A stretch of DNA of 51,929 nucleotides, taken from Chara braunii (Eukaryota; Streptophyta; Charophyceae; Charales; Characeae). A program made the position numbers and the translations under genes. Below, piece after piece: positions 10,376 to 21,090 of this stretch. Within the stretch, counting starts at the first letter, position 1; each line of letters starts with the position of its first letter. The notes beneath the pieces were generated by a model. That model was not told the origin of the DNA. It saw only the letters and a list, made by a program, of their open reading frames with translations, and ran no database searches. Where the stretch lies: assembly GCA_003427395.1 (NCBI GenBank), contig BFEA01000466.1:376181-428109 (forward strand), written 5' to 3'.

Positions 10376-11624
10376 GACTGTTCTAATGCTCAAGACACCT
10401 TGATGACAGATAAAGTCGTGGGCCGAATTGCAGGATGGGCCCGTGTGACGCGCAACCTCACGCCCTATGCTGTCTTTCGTTCGGAGTGTTAGGCGTGCGG
10501 AAAGAGGCCCAGAAAAACAGCAAGATGGGGTGTGCCAAGGATTTTTGGAAATTGAGTGTGGGGACACAGACAGGACTGAAATCCCCCTGAAAAGAGAAAA
10601 ATTCAAATTCAATCCAAAAAGTATTGTCGGGCTTCCCACCGTGCTACGGCCCGTCATTTAGAGCGGAAGGGCTTGGGCACGCTCCACGCTCCGCGTGTCC
10701 CGCTTTCGTATCAAATCTCGACGTCGTTCGTTGGTCAGTTCTGAGTCTGACGTGGATGGTCTCAGTCGAGTGGCTCTTTCCTTATGCTCGTCTTCACTCC
10801 GTATTTGGTAGTGGAAGCCCTTCGCTTCGTAGCAGTCGAAGCGCTGGCACTCCGTGCACAGGGTTCGAGGCCAATGAGGCGCCACTGCCGTCCACGGAAT
10901 GACGATCAGCTCGTTAAATGGCAACAATATCGAGTAGGGTGGGAAATGCGTATCGATAATGACAAATCCAGCTTCTACGAACCCTGAACAACGGTCGGCC
11001 GGAGGAAAGTAATATTGCCCGCCGATTTGTGCGACGGCTTCTCGTACGTCCCACTCACATACACGTGTCCTTTCCTTGCTGTAGGGAAAAGGTCGTGTTG
11101 AGATGGGAGATACAGGAGGCTGGCGCCCGATCGACGGGTGTTTGTCAAACCATATATCAATCAACCGCAAATATATCGAGACATCCTCAAGAACAGAAAA
11201 CACTCTCGCATCCCCCAATCAATCATTTTCGACACAAGAGAGGGAGAGAGAGAGAGAGAGCACACATCCGCTTAATCATGCATATGGCTAAGGGACCGAC
11301 CCACGACTCAATTTTAGTCAGTCAACACAACGTGGTCCCCGACGCCTTGTTTCTCAAGGCCTCCCGGTGACTTGGCTGTTGATGTCGTGCAGCATAAGGC
11401 AGATGGCATGCGCAGTGCATCCGAAACTACAGATCTAAACACTCTTGCATTCTCGGACAAAATCCCGACGACAATCGTCTAATCAACGCCAAAGAGACGC
11501 GCATTTCCATACATTCATTCACTGTGGAAGATGCGAAAAGTGAGCCATGCACAGGAAAAGATGGGTCGCTTGTACAATACACACGCATCCATCGTTCACA
11601 AGACAAGAAGGCGGGGTCCTTGCG
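10376..11624. other. Unassigned sequence, possibly LINE-derived at its left end
   Basis: A minus-strand frame at 11218-10658 matches nothing I know. A GA-rich tract lies near 11238-11260. The first ~280 bases may be more decayed LINE sequence. Confidence 0.3.
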
Positions 11625-14405
11625 CAGGAGGATTACCCTGGAAACTACCTATCTATTTGGTCGGAAGTAGGGGAACATTTAACTGGAATCTACAATGATG
11701 TACTAGTAGGTGGTAGGCTATCAGCAGGTATGTGCAGAGACATTATTTCGGTCTTCTTCAAGAAAGGGGACAGGTAGGAAATACGCAATTGGCGCCCGAT
11801 CTCAGTTATGAACGTATCATACAAAATTATGGCGAAAGTACTCGCTAGACGTCTGGCACAGTATATGCCCTCTTTAGTCCTTTCTGACCAAGCCGCCTTT
11901 ATTAAAGGTCGATCTATCTTCGATAACATCATTACCGCTATTAAAACATTGGAAGTAGTACAAAATGAAAATTTGGACATTGTTGTTCTGTTGTTAGATT
12001 TGGAGAAGGCGTATGATCGGGTCAACTGATCATACGTCCTCACCACTCTGAACTGGATAGGGTTTGGCCAAAATTTCTGTAGATGGATAAAAATGTTATA
12101 TACATTATCAACAACAGCAGTAATGGTGAATGGTCGTTTCTCATGAGAGTTTTCCCTAACGCGCTGCCTGCGACAAGGTTGCCCACTCGCGCCCCTGCTT
12201 TTTGCTATCCAAATGGAAGGGGTCTTGAATAATATTCGAGCTCATTCCCAAACGGTTGGCTTAAAAGCAGGCCCCACGCCGCTCAAGGTCAAAGCCTTGG
12301 CAGAGGATTTGTTTGCGGTGTCTCATAACACACCTGAATCCTTAGCCGCGTTGAAGTCGTGCCTGGACGAGTACTCAGACTTGTCGGAAGCAGCCCTAAA
12401 TTGGCATAAGTCAGTTTTTTTTATGCCAAAAGAATTCTCACTATGTGTCGAATGGGGAATGAAACGCATTAAGGACGACGAATCAGAACGCTTCTTGGGC
12501 GTTCAGATTGCACTGAAGTACTACCCTGAGATGCAAGAAAGCATCATTACTCAGAAAATACTTCTTTGCTTGGGTGCATGGGGTAAAACCCCCCATATGT
12601 CTCTGTTTGGACGAGCCTTAGTGGTGAACACTGCACTTTTTGTTTTATTATGGTACGAAGGTAGAGTTCAAGGCCTAAGCAACCTTTCGTACACTCTCAT
12701 TAAACGACGATCGACAAAACTGATCTGGAAGCCTTATGCGGAGGAAGGAGAGTCGTTCATATCAAAAGTTGCTTGGGAAATGCTCTGCTGCCCTTGTAGT
12801 GAGAGGGGCTTGGGCATACTTGACCCACAGAGACAGATAAAGGCGATGCTTTATAACTGGGTTATCAAAGCTGGTCTCTCCTCCCCGCCCCCCCATCGGG
12901 TGTGCCTGGCGGAATCTATTATGAGCCACGAATGAAATTTGAGTCGTCCGAAAGACGTTTGGACCTGCCTTCAGCTGTACTCGTATCAGAGACGACAGGT
13001 TAGGTCCCCTCTATGGGCTGTCATCATTCAAGCTTGGAAAAAGATCAGACCAAACGTCTGGACGGACCCACAGACGAAAGCTGAAGTTTTATCTCAGCCA
13101 TTATTTGAAAACCCAAGAATCCGTGACCAATCCGGGGAGTGGTTCAAGGCTGATTCCTCGAAAGAGAGTTTTGGCCGCTCATGGATAGAAAGAGGTATAC
13201 TGCGGATAAAGGATCTATGGGATCCAATTATGGGTACATGAAGTACATATGAAAAGCTGAGACAAGAATTGGGTCAGGTGAGGCATATAAAGGATAGAAA
13301 ACAAGCCCTCATCAATGCGATCCCAGCGCCCTGGAAGCAAATTGTAGCCCCAGAGGGAATAGACCCCCCTGGCACCTGGTTCGCCATTTCAGACCCCCCA
13401 CAACAGCAAGTTTGGAAATTGAGATCCATAGATGAAAATGGTCAGAGGAACTTCCAATGTTGGTCAGTTGCTCAATCCAATCTTGTGCAAGAGGAAGAGG
13501 AAAACCCGTCCCCCCCACTGGGCACGACACTTCAGCAGATCAGAGTCTTTGAATCTCTAGAATCAGATGGCTCAGTGTCTTGCCAATTGTTCAATCAAGG
13601 AAAGTCAGTTTGGTAGTTAAAATTGGATCCTGCTTTGTGGGAATGGACCATTGTGGGCCCTAGGGGCTCAAATGTCAACCTTGCGGAGTATACGCTAAAA
13701 ATTGGATACACCGTGAATCAGCCATTGAAGCAACCGATTGTGGTAGCATGAACCAGATGGGCTCAACTTCTGCAAACAAGTGATATGGATTTGGATCAAG
13801 CATTAACCTCTTGCTGGGCTCAGCTGCCACAACTTCCAAATCAGAGACACGCTTCTCTGTTGTGGCTGGTATCTTTAGTTTCAACTCCCTCAGCGGTTTG
13901 GCTTGCTGAAAGGGTTATGAAAATCGATCTCAAATGTCTCAGATGCCACTGGGCATTTGAATCTTTCACCCACCTATGGTGGAATTGCCCGACCATCAGT
14001 AGGTTTTGGAACTGGATTATAAAACATTGGAATCGTGTCTCTAACACTACAATAGACTGGTCCAAGGAATGAACTATGTTGGGTGGTCTCCCAGCAGACC
14101 TTCCTAAATTTAAAGGCTGGGGCTACGTGACTCAGATCTTCCGGGCCAAGGGTTTTGCAGTCATATGGCAGCACCGCAATGATACTGTGTTTGAGGAAAA
14201 GGACTGGGCCAACAAGCAATTTCGCAGCACCTTTTGCTTGTGGATAAGACGAGCTATTTACGCAGATTGGCGAAGGAAAGTCAGACACCCTAAGCTGTCA
14301 CTTTTGGGCCTGCAGTGGTTTCAAGAGACTTGGACAGCGGGCAACACCATAGCAAAGGTGGAAGGTAATTACATTTCCTTCAGTAGCTGGTTGCTTCAGG
14401 ACTGA
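11625..14405 (+). pseudogene. LINE-A ORF2 (reverse transcriptase, zf-RVT)
   Basis: One reading frame spans about 2.8 kb. In order it shows NWRPISVMNVSYKIMAKVL (about 11790), the DQAAFIKGRSIFDNI fingers motif (about 11890), LLLDLEKAYDRVN (palm motif A, about 11990), LRQGCPLAPLLFAIQME (motif B, about 12160), ALAEDLF in place of the catalytic YADD (about 12297), a thumb region with FGRALVVNTALF, and RGLGILDPQ. A zf-RVT finger (CLRC…H…C) lies at 13935-13988. The frame carries eight stops (11775 TAG, 12027, 12144, 12933 and 13239 TGA, 13614 TAG, 13749 and 14070 TGA) but no frameshift. The changed catalytic Asp and the stops make it dead. Confidence 0.85.
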
Positions 14406-15122
14406 TTTTCTGCTCCATCTTGGTTGTATGTATTTAACCTGGCTTGCTCGGTTGCTTTGGAGTTTTATGCATTGGGTCGCAGTAGACAGGCCGTACCGGA
14501 GGAGAACAGAGGCGGGAGCGNCTCTCTTTATCCTCTCTCTCCCCACGGATAGGGGTAGAGTTAGACAATGTAGGCTTGTAAGACCGCTTTTAGATTAAGT
14601 AGGTTTAAGTTAGCAACGTTTACAACCATAAAGGATGTAGGTAAATTATAGTATAGGGTGTTGAATCTTCTTAGATCTTTTTCCCATTCCTATAGAAGAT
14701 ATACTGCTAGCTTGGTTCAATGGGGTTGGAAGAATACCTCTACTTTTAGTGTTGTGTGGCTTTGAAGGCCGTGAGGCAGACATTTGTTTTGGTTTTCTTT
14801 TCTCTCTTTTCTTTTTTCTTTTGTTCATTTTTAGAAATGTTGAGGCTTTAAAGGCCGAGATGGCGGTTGTCTTTTTTTGGTTTTTTCTTTTTGTTGTTTT
14901 GTTTCCTCCCCCCAGGGTTGGGGAATGTCAGAGGAGCGGTCAGGATTCGGCCATTTCTGCTACTGGGCTACAATCCCCAACGCCTGCACCATAAGTTGGG
15001 TAATGGTCCAAGAGGCCACTGTTGCTTTTCCGGGTTGTTTTGTGGAGGGATTCCCGGCCTCCTCTTGTTTGGTATTAATATACTACAAAGTCGGTTTGTA
15101 AAAAAAAAAGAAAAAAAAAAAA
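11625..15122 (+). mobile_element. LINE-A, 5'-truncated, with poly(A) tail
   Basis: The element holds an ORF2 remnant, a ~700-bp 3' UTR from 14408 and an A-rich tail at about 15100-15122 that runs into an assembly gap. No 5' UTR or ORF1 is seen, as expected for a 5'-truncated insertion. The right target-site duplication cannot be examined because the Ns begin at 15123. Confidence 0.85.
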
Positions 15123-15424
15123 NNNNNNNNNNNNNNNNNNNNNNNNNNNNNNNNNNNNNNNNNNNNNNNNNNNNNNNNNNNNNNNNNNNNNNNNNNNNNN
15201 NNNNNNNNNNNNNNNNNNNNNNNNNNNNNNNNNNNNNNNNNNNNNNNNNNNNNNNNNNNNNNNNNNNNNNNNNNNNNNNNNNNNNNNNNNNNNNNNNNNN
15301 NNNNNNNNNNNNNNNNNNNNNNNNNNNNNNNNNNNNNNNNNNNNNNNNNNNNNNNNNNNNNNNNNNNNNNNNNNNNNNNNNNNNNNNNNNNNNNNNNNNN
15401 NNNNNNNNNNNNNNNNNNNNNNNN
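15123..15424. other. Assembly gap (N)
   Basis: 302 consecutive Ns lie between the LINE-A poly(A) tail and a (CT)n tract. The join is not sequence-verified. Confidence 1.

Positions 15425-15502
<78 letters not shown>
15425..15502. repeat. (CT)n microsatellite
   Basis: At least 39 CT units abutting the gap. Confidence 0.95.
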
Positions 15503-15506
<4 letters not shown>

Positions 15507-15575
15507 GTGGGTGCCCGATCACATTTCACGCAAGCAGTTTCTCGAATGTATCTGACCATGTGACGAGGTACTACA
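15503..15575 (+). repeat. (CT)n-linked dispersed repeat, copy A
   Basis: Contains GATCACATTTCACGCAAGCA and CGAATGTATCTGACCATG. It matches the reverse complement of 18982-19063 base for base over much of its length, and in both copies the unique part starts at the (CT)n tract. Confidence 0.6.
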
Positions 15576-15654
15576 TTAAAAAACAGAAGTACAATGCAGC
15601 TCCACATGAACTTCTTTTGTTTTCAAAATTCAATGTCTATCAGATATGTCTGTG

Positions 15655-17856
15655 AATCGGGGACAAAATACGGTAGGGTGGTGGATGCATCATCAAGGGG
15701 GAAGACCCCCAGAATACCCACTAATCACATGACTCCCCCATGACGACCCCCTGAGAATCCTGGGAGCACTTGTCACCGCTAACGGGAAACCAACATCCAA
15801 TGACGAATGGTTGGCCGGACCAGCACAGATCAAACTGGAGAAATGGAACAACAAACGCACCTCCATCTTCGGGCGGACACTTGTCATCAATAACGTAGTC
15901 CTAGCCACCCTCTGGTACAAAGCCATCCTATGGCCCCTGAGCGAGGGGGGACTCAAGGCACTGAAACAACAATTGGCGGCCTTCCTCTGGAGAGGCGACA
16001 GTAACAAATCTCACGCCATAAGCCGTGTGGCGTGGGAATCCGTGATTCAACCCAAGAGGGGAGGACTGGGAATTGTGGACCCGGCCACACAATGCCAGAC
16101 CCTCACAATTCGGTGGTTTCAACATATTGTCTTCTCAACATCATTCCCATGGGTCCCCCTAGCCCTGGTACAAATTTCTGACCTAGCCCCAGAAACCCCA
16201 CCTGAGATTGACCCTCGAGTATGGCTTGAAGACAGGTACTGGAGGTTACCAAGGAAGTATAGGAACGGGAACCCTACTGACAGACAATGGGTGTGTCTTA
16301 TACGTACTTGGAGGAAATTCCCCCTCCCACCTCGACCGGCACCAGAGAGGCGGGAAGAAGTATTCAGGCAACCCCTTTTTGGTAACCGCCTAATAACAGA
16401 TCCAGAGGGACATGTGCGGAACAGCTCAGACGCCCCGTGGAAAGGTTGGGTGAAACATGGTGTACGAAGGGTTGGGTCCCTCTGGGATAAGGAGGCAGGA
16501 AACTGGGAGATCATAGAAAGGATACGTACATGGCTGCGGTACTGCCATCTTACTGAGAAGGTATTCAACGAGCTCATCGAGAGCTTCCCCCTTCAGTGGT
16601 ATACCGTCCTCAGAAAAGGCCCCTGCATAAAGGAAGGAGATTGGGTGGGGCTTCCCGACCTTGAGAGGGAGGTGGGACGTTGCACCTTACGAGTCCAACA
16701 CATGCGCTAACAGAAGTCTTCTCCATCCAAAAGGATGATAGACTACAGTGGAATCAAAAACCCTTCACATGGAAAGAATGGAAGGGTGTGTATCGCATCA
16801 GCGTCATGGAGGACGGGTGCTATCAGAGGGTGTATCGCCCAATGATCCCGATCGAGGACCTCCCCCTAGATCCAGATGAGTGGCGATGGAATGAAGGCAA
16901 TTCGGCCAGGAAAGGGGAGGCAAAACACTGACACTACTTAGCCTAAAAACCAAATCAGCCTACCAAATGCTCAGACCTAAATGCAGACTGCGGGACCGCG
17001 TGGAAGACAGATGGTATCGCCATCTTAACATAGACCGCAACTTGCTTAAACCCATCCAATGGTTTGCTCACTATAGCTACAGACCCGCCAAAATTTCGGC
17101 CCTCCAATGGCAAATAGAACACAGATGTCTACCAACCAATGACTGCCTGATAGACCACACTCGTTTGGAACAACAACTGAAAGCGCTGCCATGGTGCCAC
17201 AAATGCCTTAAGAGCTTCCCAGGGACGAAGCGAGCGGAGACTATTGAGCACATCTTTCTCCAATGTCCTGCATCACTGCAATTATGGAGAAGTTGGGATA
17301 GGATTTGGCGACATATTGTTCCCGGCGTGGCATGGCCTTGGGATTGGAGGGCCATACTCTTGGGATATCACCCTCAAATCCGGGGAAACACATTTGTGGA
17401 AAATATGATTAAACTGGGTAGGCGAAGCATCCTATGGACCATATGGTGGAAACGATGTATCATGGAGATAGAGGGGGCGCAGGTAGTGGACGGAGAAGCT
17501 GGAGCAAGTACGAACATTGGTCCAACATGAAATTGCAACCCAATGGAAAGCAGCTAAAGATAAGCTTGATCAGTCATATACCTGGGGGACATGAACAGGA
17601 CTATCTCCTGCTTCAGCAAAGACTGGCTGGGAGGGGAAAGGGAAGGATGGGTGGTTGAGGTCAAATGGTCCGGGACTTGTCGGTCTGAAGAGGAACCACA
17701 GGAGGATCTCCGGGAGGGAATAGTAAGAGATTATCAGTTGATCTTCCATGACTGGATCAAGATGGACCCCGGGGACCCACTACGATCAGTCCAGGACTTC
17801 GCAGACCCCTTCCCCCCCCACCCGTTGTCCTTGGTTGAAGCACTGCCATTGGCATG
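15655..17856 (+). pseudogene. LINE-B ORF2 C-terminal region, frameshifted
   Basis: Frame 1 (to 16710) encodes FGRTLVINNVVLATLWYKA, AAFLWRGDSNKSHAISRVAW and QPKRGGLGIVDP, the thumb/connector pattern of plant LINEs. It then shifts to another frame for IPIEDLPLDPDEWRWNEG (about 16850), and again for 16967-17530, which holds the zf-RVT finger (CHKC…EHIFLQC, about 17195-17268) and RRSILWTIWWKRCIMEIEG. The C-terminal KDWLGGEREGW…FHDWIKMDPGDPLRS lies at 17591-17857. The catalytic RT core is absent, so the copy was 5'-truncated or the rest lies behind the gap. Confidence 0.85.
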
Positions 17857-18926
17857 ACCCGGGACGCTGGTCAGTACATTACACTCAGTTTATACTTAGC
17901 AGACTCAGCAGACCCTACGCTGTCTGCTTTTCTCTACCGCCTGGGATCTCTCTGCTATCTGCTGCTTTATGCTGTCTCCTGCTGTCTCTTCTGCTGTGTT
18001 TGATATTGCTTCTTCTCTAACAACTTGGCTCCCCCTGCTGCCTGCTGTTTCTTCTGCTGGTCTGCTGTTCCCTGCTAGTCTCCTGCTGTTTTTCTGTTGC
18101 TTTTCTGTTGTTCCTCTGTATTTGGAATGCCAGTAAGCAGTCGCAGGCGAATCGTCTTGAGATGGGGAACTGGACCGGGTATGTTAACATGCTATCTAAG
18201 GGACGCTGGACCCGGGTTCCAGCAGGTGACGCTTCCCACCAGTAGATGGAGAAGACTGTCCTTTTTCTTTTGGGATGCTGAGCCCGATTCTCAGCATAAA
18301 ATCCTTCAGCATATTGTCATTAGTGGCGCCCTGTGGAGAGTTGGGGGATGGCAGGGATTAGGGGAAGGAGGGACACTCCATAGATGCCCCCCAGCACCTC
18401 CCTCCAATACCCAACCCTGCTGCAGGAGAGGTGTGGAAGAGTAAAAGTTCGACATGGGACGCTGGACCCGGTTTCCAGCACAAGGGCATCACTTTCAATC
18501 TACTTTTCTGTTTTTTTGGGACGCTGAGCCCGATTCTCAGCATAGATTTCTCAGTACATTCCCAGGAAAGAGTCTAATGCTCAGTAAAGACACAACAGGC
18601 GCCATGAGGATAGTAGGGGGATGGCAGGGGTTAGGGGATGGAGGGAGACTCTACTGATGCCCCCCGGTGTTTCTCCCCCCAATATCCGACCCTGCCGCAG
18701 GTTAGGTATGGAAGAGTAGATTGCATATGGGACGCTGGACCCGGTTTCCAGCACAATAGCGTCACTTTCAAGGATGCATTGTTTTGTAAAAGATGTATTT
18801 AGGGGACGCTGGACCCGGTTTCCAGCAGGTGTTGCTCCCCACCAATAGATGGAGTGGCCCGCCAGGCAAGGCCTCAATCCCGGTGGTTCTCTTACCACCA
18901 CCAGGATAGAGGCCTTATGCGAGGGC

Positions 18927-18929
<3 letters not shown>
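17857..18929 (+). other. LINE-B 3' UTR with repeated hairpins
   Basis: A CTGCTG-rich start (17930-18110) is followed by six copies of a small stem-loop near 18200, 18272, 18456, 18518, 18729 and 18803. Four have the stem GCTGGA/TCCAGC and two have GCTGAG/CTCAGC, each with a 7-base loop starting CCCG. Confidence 0.8.

Positions 18930-18981
<52 letters not shown>
18930..18981 (+). repeat. Poly(A) tail of LINE-B
   Basis: About 52 uninterrupted A. Confidence 0.95.
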
Positions 18982-18986
<5 letters not shown>

Positions 18987-19061
18987 ACGTTCATGGTCGG
19001 ATACATTCCGGAAAATGCTCGCAGGGAAATGCGCCCGTGCACACAGAGAGACAGAGAGAGA

Positions 19062-19063
<2 letters not shown>
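18982..19063 (-). repeat. (CT)n-linked dispersed repeat, copy B
   Basis: On the minus strand a CT-rich tract leads into GCGCATTTCCCTGCGAGCA and GGAATGTATCCGACCATGAA, homologous to copy A at 15503-15575. Confidence 0.6.

Positions 19064-19065
<2 letters not shown>

Positions 19066-19123
<58 letters not shown>
19066..19123. repeat. (CT)n microsatellite
   Basis: About 29 CT units, joined directly to adapter sequence. Confidence 0.9.
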
Positions 19124-19127
<4 letters not shown>

Positions 19128-19156
19128 ATACACATCTAGATGTGTATAAGAGACAG
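19119..19156. other. Nextera mate-pair junction adapter (contaminant)
   Basis: 19138-19156 is exactly AGATGTGTATAAGAGACAG, the Tn5 mosaic end. It is preceded head-to-head by TATACACATCT (19127-19137). This is the known junction left by Nextera mate-pair circularisation. It is not biological, and it means the sequences on either side may not be neighbours in the genome. Confidence 0.95.
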
Positions 19157-19197
<41 letters not shown>

Positions 19198-19290
19198 TGC
19201 ATGCCCGTGCGCACGGGCACATTTTGAACAAAGCCTGAACTTCTGATTTTGAATGTACGATCCCACTTGAATCGCCCGATACATTCGACA
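19157..19290 (+). repeat. (CT)n/(GT)n tract with possible linked-repeat copy C
   Basis: CT and GT tracts at 19157-19198 lead into the palindromic GCCCGTGCGCACGGGC and GGGCACATTTTGAA, weakly like copies A and B. Confidence 0.45.
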
Positions 19291-19334
19291 AATTGCTGGC
19301 TTCCTAGCGTGTTAATGTGGCCGCGCAGACAGAG

Positions 19335-19335
<1 letters not shown>

Positions 19336-19403
<68 letters not shown>
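19336..19403. repeat. (CT)n microsatellite
   Basis: About 34 CT units, followed by GCGCGGGGGCACATTTTCGA, which may be a fourth, more diverged copy of the (CT)n-linked repeat. Confidence 0.95.
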
Positions 19404-19405
<2 letters not shown>

Positions 19406-19728
19406 CGCGGGGGCACATTTTCGAGCTGGCAATTTCCCCCAGAGAACTCGACCACCAACGCGGGATAATACATTCGAAAACGGTTTTTCCCCAGGCTTGT
19501 GCCAGGGCTTCTGCCGTGAGACAGGGCCTCCCACGTGGCTGACTAAACTGCAGGTTCAAACTCAGCGGCTAGACTTTTCCGCAAACAGGAGTTTGGACTG
19601 CATTTTAAACTGCGGCTGTGACTGAACTGCCCAAACGCTGTTTGGAATGCATTTAAAAACGTTTTTTGTGACCCCCCCGTTGTTACCGCCCCCCCCTCCC
19701 CCCCCCAAAAGAAAAGAACGATCTTATT

Positions 19729-19980
19729 CATGCCTTTCTCGGCCTTTTGGCTAAGATCAAGTGTAGTATCTGTTCTGATCAGTTTATTAGTTTAATATTA
19801 TTTGATCCGTGGTCCATCCGACCACATGATATTAAATTAATTTTTCTGGGCCACCGAGGGGTCATACGGGTAAGCTCTCTTACCCGACCTCTCCAGTGTT
19901 GCCTCTGTGTTGCACTGCAGCAGAGCGTGGCGCAGCCCTCCCCCTCCCGAGGGGATTTAAAAAAAAAAAAAAAAAAGAAG
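19729..19980 (+). pseudogene. U2 snRNA retrocopy
   Basis: The 5' part matches U2 snRNA closely: CTTTCTCGGCCTTTTGGCTA, then AAGATCAAGTGTAGTATCTG with the branch-site-pairing GTAGTA at 19763-19768. A later AATTTTTCTGG (19839-19849) fits the Sm site, followed by 3' stem-loops. The copy ends in an A-run at 19959-19976. It is flanked by AAGAACGATCTTATT (19714-19728) and AAGAATGATTTTATT (19981-19995), identical at 13 of 15 positions with both differences C/T. The tail and direct repeats indicate LINE-mediated retroposition rather than a promoter-driven U2 gene, and no upstream USE or TATA element is seen. Confidence 0.85.
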
Positions 19981-20006
19981 AAGAATGATTTTATTTTCTT
20001 CATCTG

Positions 20007-20075
20007 AAGGTGTCTGGATTCAGGCTTGGGTCTGTATTTCAAAAGTTAAGGGGTGTACCAACTGAGATAGGCCAG
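20007..20075 (-). mobile_element. tRNA-derived SINE fragment (family 1)
   Basis: It shares TCTGTATTTCAA and GGGGTGTACCAACTGAG with the fuller copy at 42450-42600. On the minus strand this corresponds to a tRNA-like head with an A-box near CTCAGTTGGTACACCCC. Confidence 0.6.
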
Positions 20076-20292
20076 TTGGTTCACAGCTTGCCTTGGATTT
20101 TGATTTTGACTTCGGCTGACAGGGAACACTATTGCGGATGCGACGATTCTTTTAGAAGGGATCAATGGCAGAGTGGCCATGAAGTGGAGAAATGGTGGAA
20201 TTGCCGTTGGCTCACAAAGACCAGATTCGCTGCTTGTTCTGGACACTACAGAAGGGGATCTCCTCCTGCTTGGTGCAGTGCTTGTCCAGACC
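20076..20292. other. Unassigned sequence
   Basis: No gene or repeat is recognised. Confidence 0.3.
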
Positions 20293-20372
20293 CTTTTTTT
20301 TTCCTTTTTTCACACGCTCCATCCATTGGTGGGTAGCATCACCTGCTGGAAACCGGGTCCAGCGTCCCGTTG
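20293..20372 (-). mobile_element. Detached LINE-B-type 3' tail
   Basis: The minus strand reads the GCTGGA-loop-TCCAGC hairpin (20342-20366), then CACCAATGGATGGAG and an A-rich tail (T-run at 20293-20310 on the plus strand). This is the order seen at the end of LINE-B. Confidence 0.7.
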
Positions 20373-20566
20373 AACACATTGGAATATTGTGAATTGAAAC
20401 TGAGACCAAGAAGCATAAAAATCCCATATGAAGATACATGCAATTGAAAGATCCAGCTCTTCAGCCTTCTGATGGACACCAGATTTGCAAGTAAGTACTG
20501 GTAGATCCTGACCTGCATTCTACTGTAGGAACCAAGACTTTTGAGGATATTGCAAAACATCAACTT

Positions 20567-20582
20567 AGAACTCTAATCCACT
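20567..20582. repeat. Left target-site duplication of LINE-C
   Basis: AGAACTCTAATCCACT, identical to 21559-21574. Confidence 0.9.
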
Positions 20583-21090
20583 GTAAATCAGAAGCCTTCA
20601 ATGGCTCATCTCATACGTGGCGCTACCAGTCAACCAATGGTTGCACATCAGGAGACGTAGGATTGACCCAAACAGCTCGGAGCTATGCGTGATTTGTTCG
20701 GATAATGAGCCAGAAGATATGATACACTGCTTAATACGGTGTTGGAAAGCGACTGAATATTGGGCCAGGGTTTCGGACCTATGGGACTCCCTCTTACCGA
20801 CCCCCCTCCCCGAACACCCCATCCAACTTCTCCTTTGGACTAACATCCCGGCTCATTTCTGCAAGACGGAGAAGCTATGGTTCGGCATGATCAGAAAGGT
20901 TACACTCTGGGCTATAGGGAAGGAAAGGCGTAGTAGAACCATTGAAGGCCTCTCAACATCAAGAGAGAAGGTATGGTCGGAGACAAGGTCATTGATACAG
21001 GCAGAGATTCTTTGCAAATGGCAGAAGATGAGACATTCCCTGCCGGAAGACGTATACCAGCAACAGAGAAATAAAAAGAAATTTACGTAG
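20583..21090 (+). pseudogene. LINE-C ORF2 C-terminus (zf-RVT)
   Basis: Encodes LQWLISYVALPVNQWLHIRR, then the zinc-finger pattern CVIC…MIHCLIRC (20686-20742) and TLWAIGKERRSRTIEG, closely paralleling LINE-G. It stops at 21088-21090. It is truncated and lacks the RT core, so it cannot mobilise itself. Confidence 0.85.

Larger units (their letters stand above)
15655..18981 (+). mobile_element. LINE-B, 5'-truncated, with long poly(A) tail
   Basis: Contains the 3' half of a LINE ORF2, a ~1.05-kb 3' UTR with six hairpin units, and a ~52-bp A-run at 18930-18981. It shares its coding order, tail hairpins and 3'-terminal CCCCACCAATAGATGGAG with LINE-D at 23692-27825. No clear target duplication was found. 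Confidence 0.85.

Noticed and set aside
11775-14072. Possible reassignment of TGA as a sense codon, given six in-frame TGA in LINE-A
   Set aside because: TAG stops occur too, the catalytic YADD is lost, other LINEs here have frameshifts, and the cox2 and SDR-MDR frames use TGG for Trp. Deamination is simpler.
15123-15424. Open frames spanning the N gap
   Set aside because: They are only runs of unknown residues joined to microsatellite translation.
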